A stretch of 6,805 nt of DNA from Alphaproteobacteria bacterium UBA2966 (GTDB lineage: Bacteria > Pseudomonadota > Alphaproteobacteria > UBA2966), in the NCBI GenBank assembly GCA_002348365.1, contig DEBC01000009.1:9455-16259 (forward strand), written 5' to 3'. Positions 6,653-6,805 of this stretch are shown piece after piece (within the stretch, counting starts at the first letter, position 1; each line of letters begins with the position of its first letter). The notes beneath the pieces were generated by a model. The model ran no database searches and was not told the DNA's origin. It saw only the letters and a list, made by a program, of their open reading frames with translations. Both the position numbers and the translations under genes were made by a program.

Positions 6653-6805
6653 TTAGGCCGCCCGCAATCGATCGCCAATCACGATGGCCCAAGCACCCAG
6701 TCCGCCAATCAAGGTCAGAAACAGGACCAATCCGCCCACAATCGGTATGAGTCCGACAACCGAGAGCACCACCAAGGTGGCGATCGCATCGAGAAACATT
6801 AGGAA
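6653..6805 (-). CDS. C-terminal end of a membrane protein, partial
   Basis: On the minus strand the frame is open from the right edge to a TAA at 6653-6655, giving the last 50 residues of a gene that begins outside the window. The piece is strongly hydrophobic, with two membrane-spanning segments (AIATLVVLSVVGLIPIVGG and LVLFLTLIGGLGAWAIVIG) joined by a short PIVGG turn, and ends in DRLRAA. This helical-hairpin tail resembles the C-termini of some membrane-bound polymer-forming (bactofilin-like) proteins, but that is a guess from a short fragment. An ATG lies at 6799, yet a free-standing 48-residue protein is less likely than a partial gene. It reads in the same direction as the YjbQ-like gene and ends about 90 bases before it. 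Confidence 0.55.
   Translation of the reverse strand, partial: FLMFLDAIATLVVLSVVGLIPIVGGLVLFLTLIGGLGAWAIVIGDRLRAA

Noticed and set aside
6413..6802. Plus-strand open frame at the right end
   Set aside because: It lies antisense to the YjbQ-like gene and the membrane-protein tail, both of which have recognisable protein character; its own translation looks like low-complexity shadow sequence.

Overview
The window looks like ordinary chromosomal DNA from a moderately GC-rich proteobacterium. An alphaproteobacterium is most likely, because the SAF-domain dehydrogenase fragment, the short secreted four-cysteine protein, the DUF1330 protein and the alpha/beta hydrolase all resemble families I associate with that class. 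This placement rests on protein flavour only: there is no rRNA, tRNA, transposase, integrase, phage gene or CRISPR array in the window.

Left part, plus strand. The window opens inside an oxidoreductase gene whose C-terminal SAF-like region ends at 550. After a 166-base gap comes a large exported protein (717-2918) with Sel1-type repeats near the N-terminus and a long unrecognised C-terminal region.

Middle. A TenA-type thiaminase II (3006-3686, minus) converges on the Sel1 gene. It is divergent from a small secreted protein gene (3855-4283, plus), which in turn runs tail to tail into the next minus-strand group.

Right part, minus strand. Four genes run leftward with gaps of 32, 51 and 45 bases and probably form one transcription unit, in the order UPF0047/YjbQ-like protein (from about 6565), DUF1330 protein, Nudix hydrolase, alpha/beta hydrolase. 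The hydrolase is broken by a one-base frameshift in a run of four Gs near its 5' end (minus strand); adding one base restores a complete 313-residue protein. The last feature is the 3' end of a membrane protein gene running in from the right edge.

How the genes may work together. TenA salvages the pyrimidine half of thiamine, the YjbQ/UPF0047 family has a reported secondary thiamine-phosphate synthase activity, and some Nudix enzymes hydrolyse thiamine intermediates. A thiamine-salvage neighbourhood is therefore possible, but it is inference: TenA is separated from the others by an opposing gene and I see no TPP riboswitch. I found no convincing new defence or mobile system. The items most worth a second look are the Sel1 fusion protein, the frameshifted hydrolase and the missing ATG of the YjbQ-like gene.
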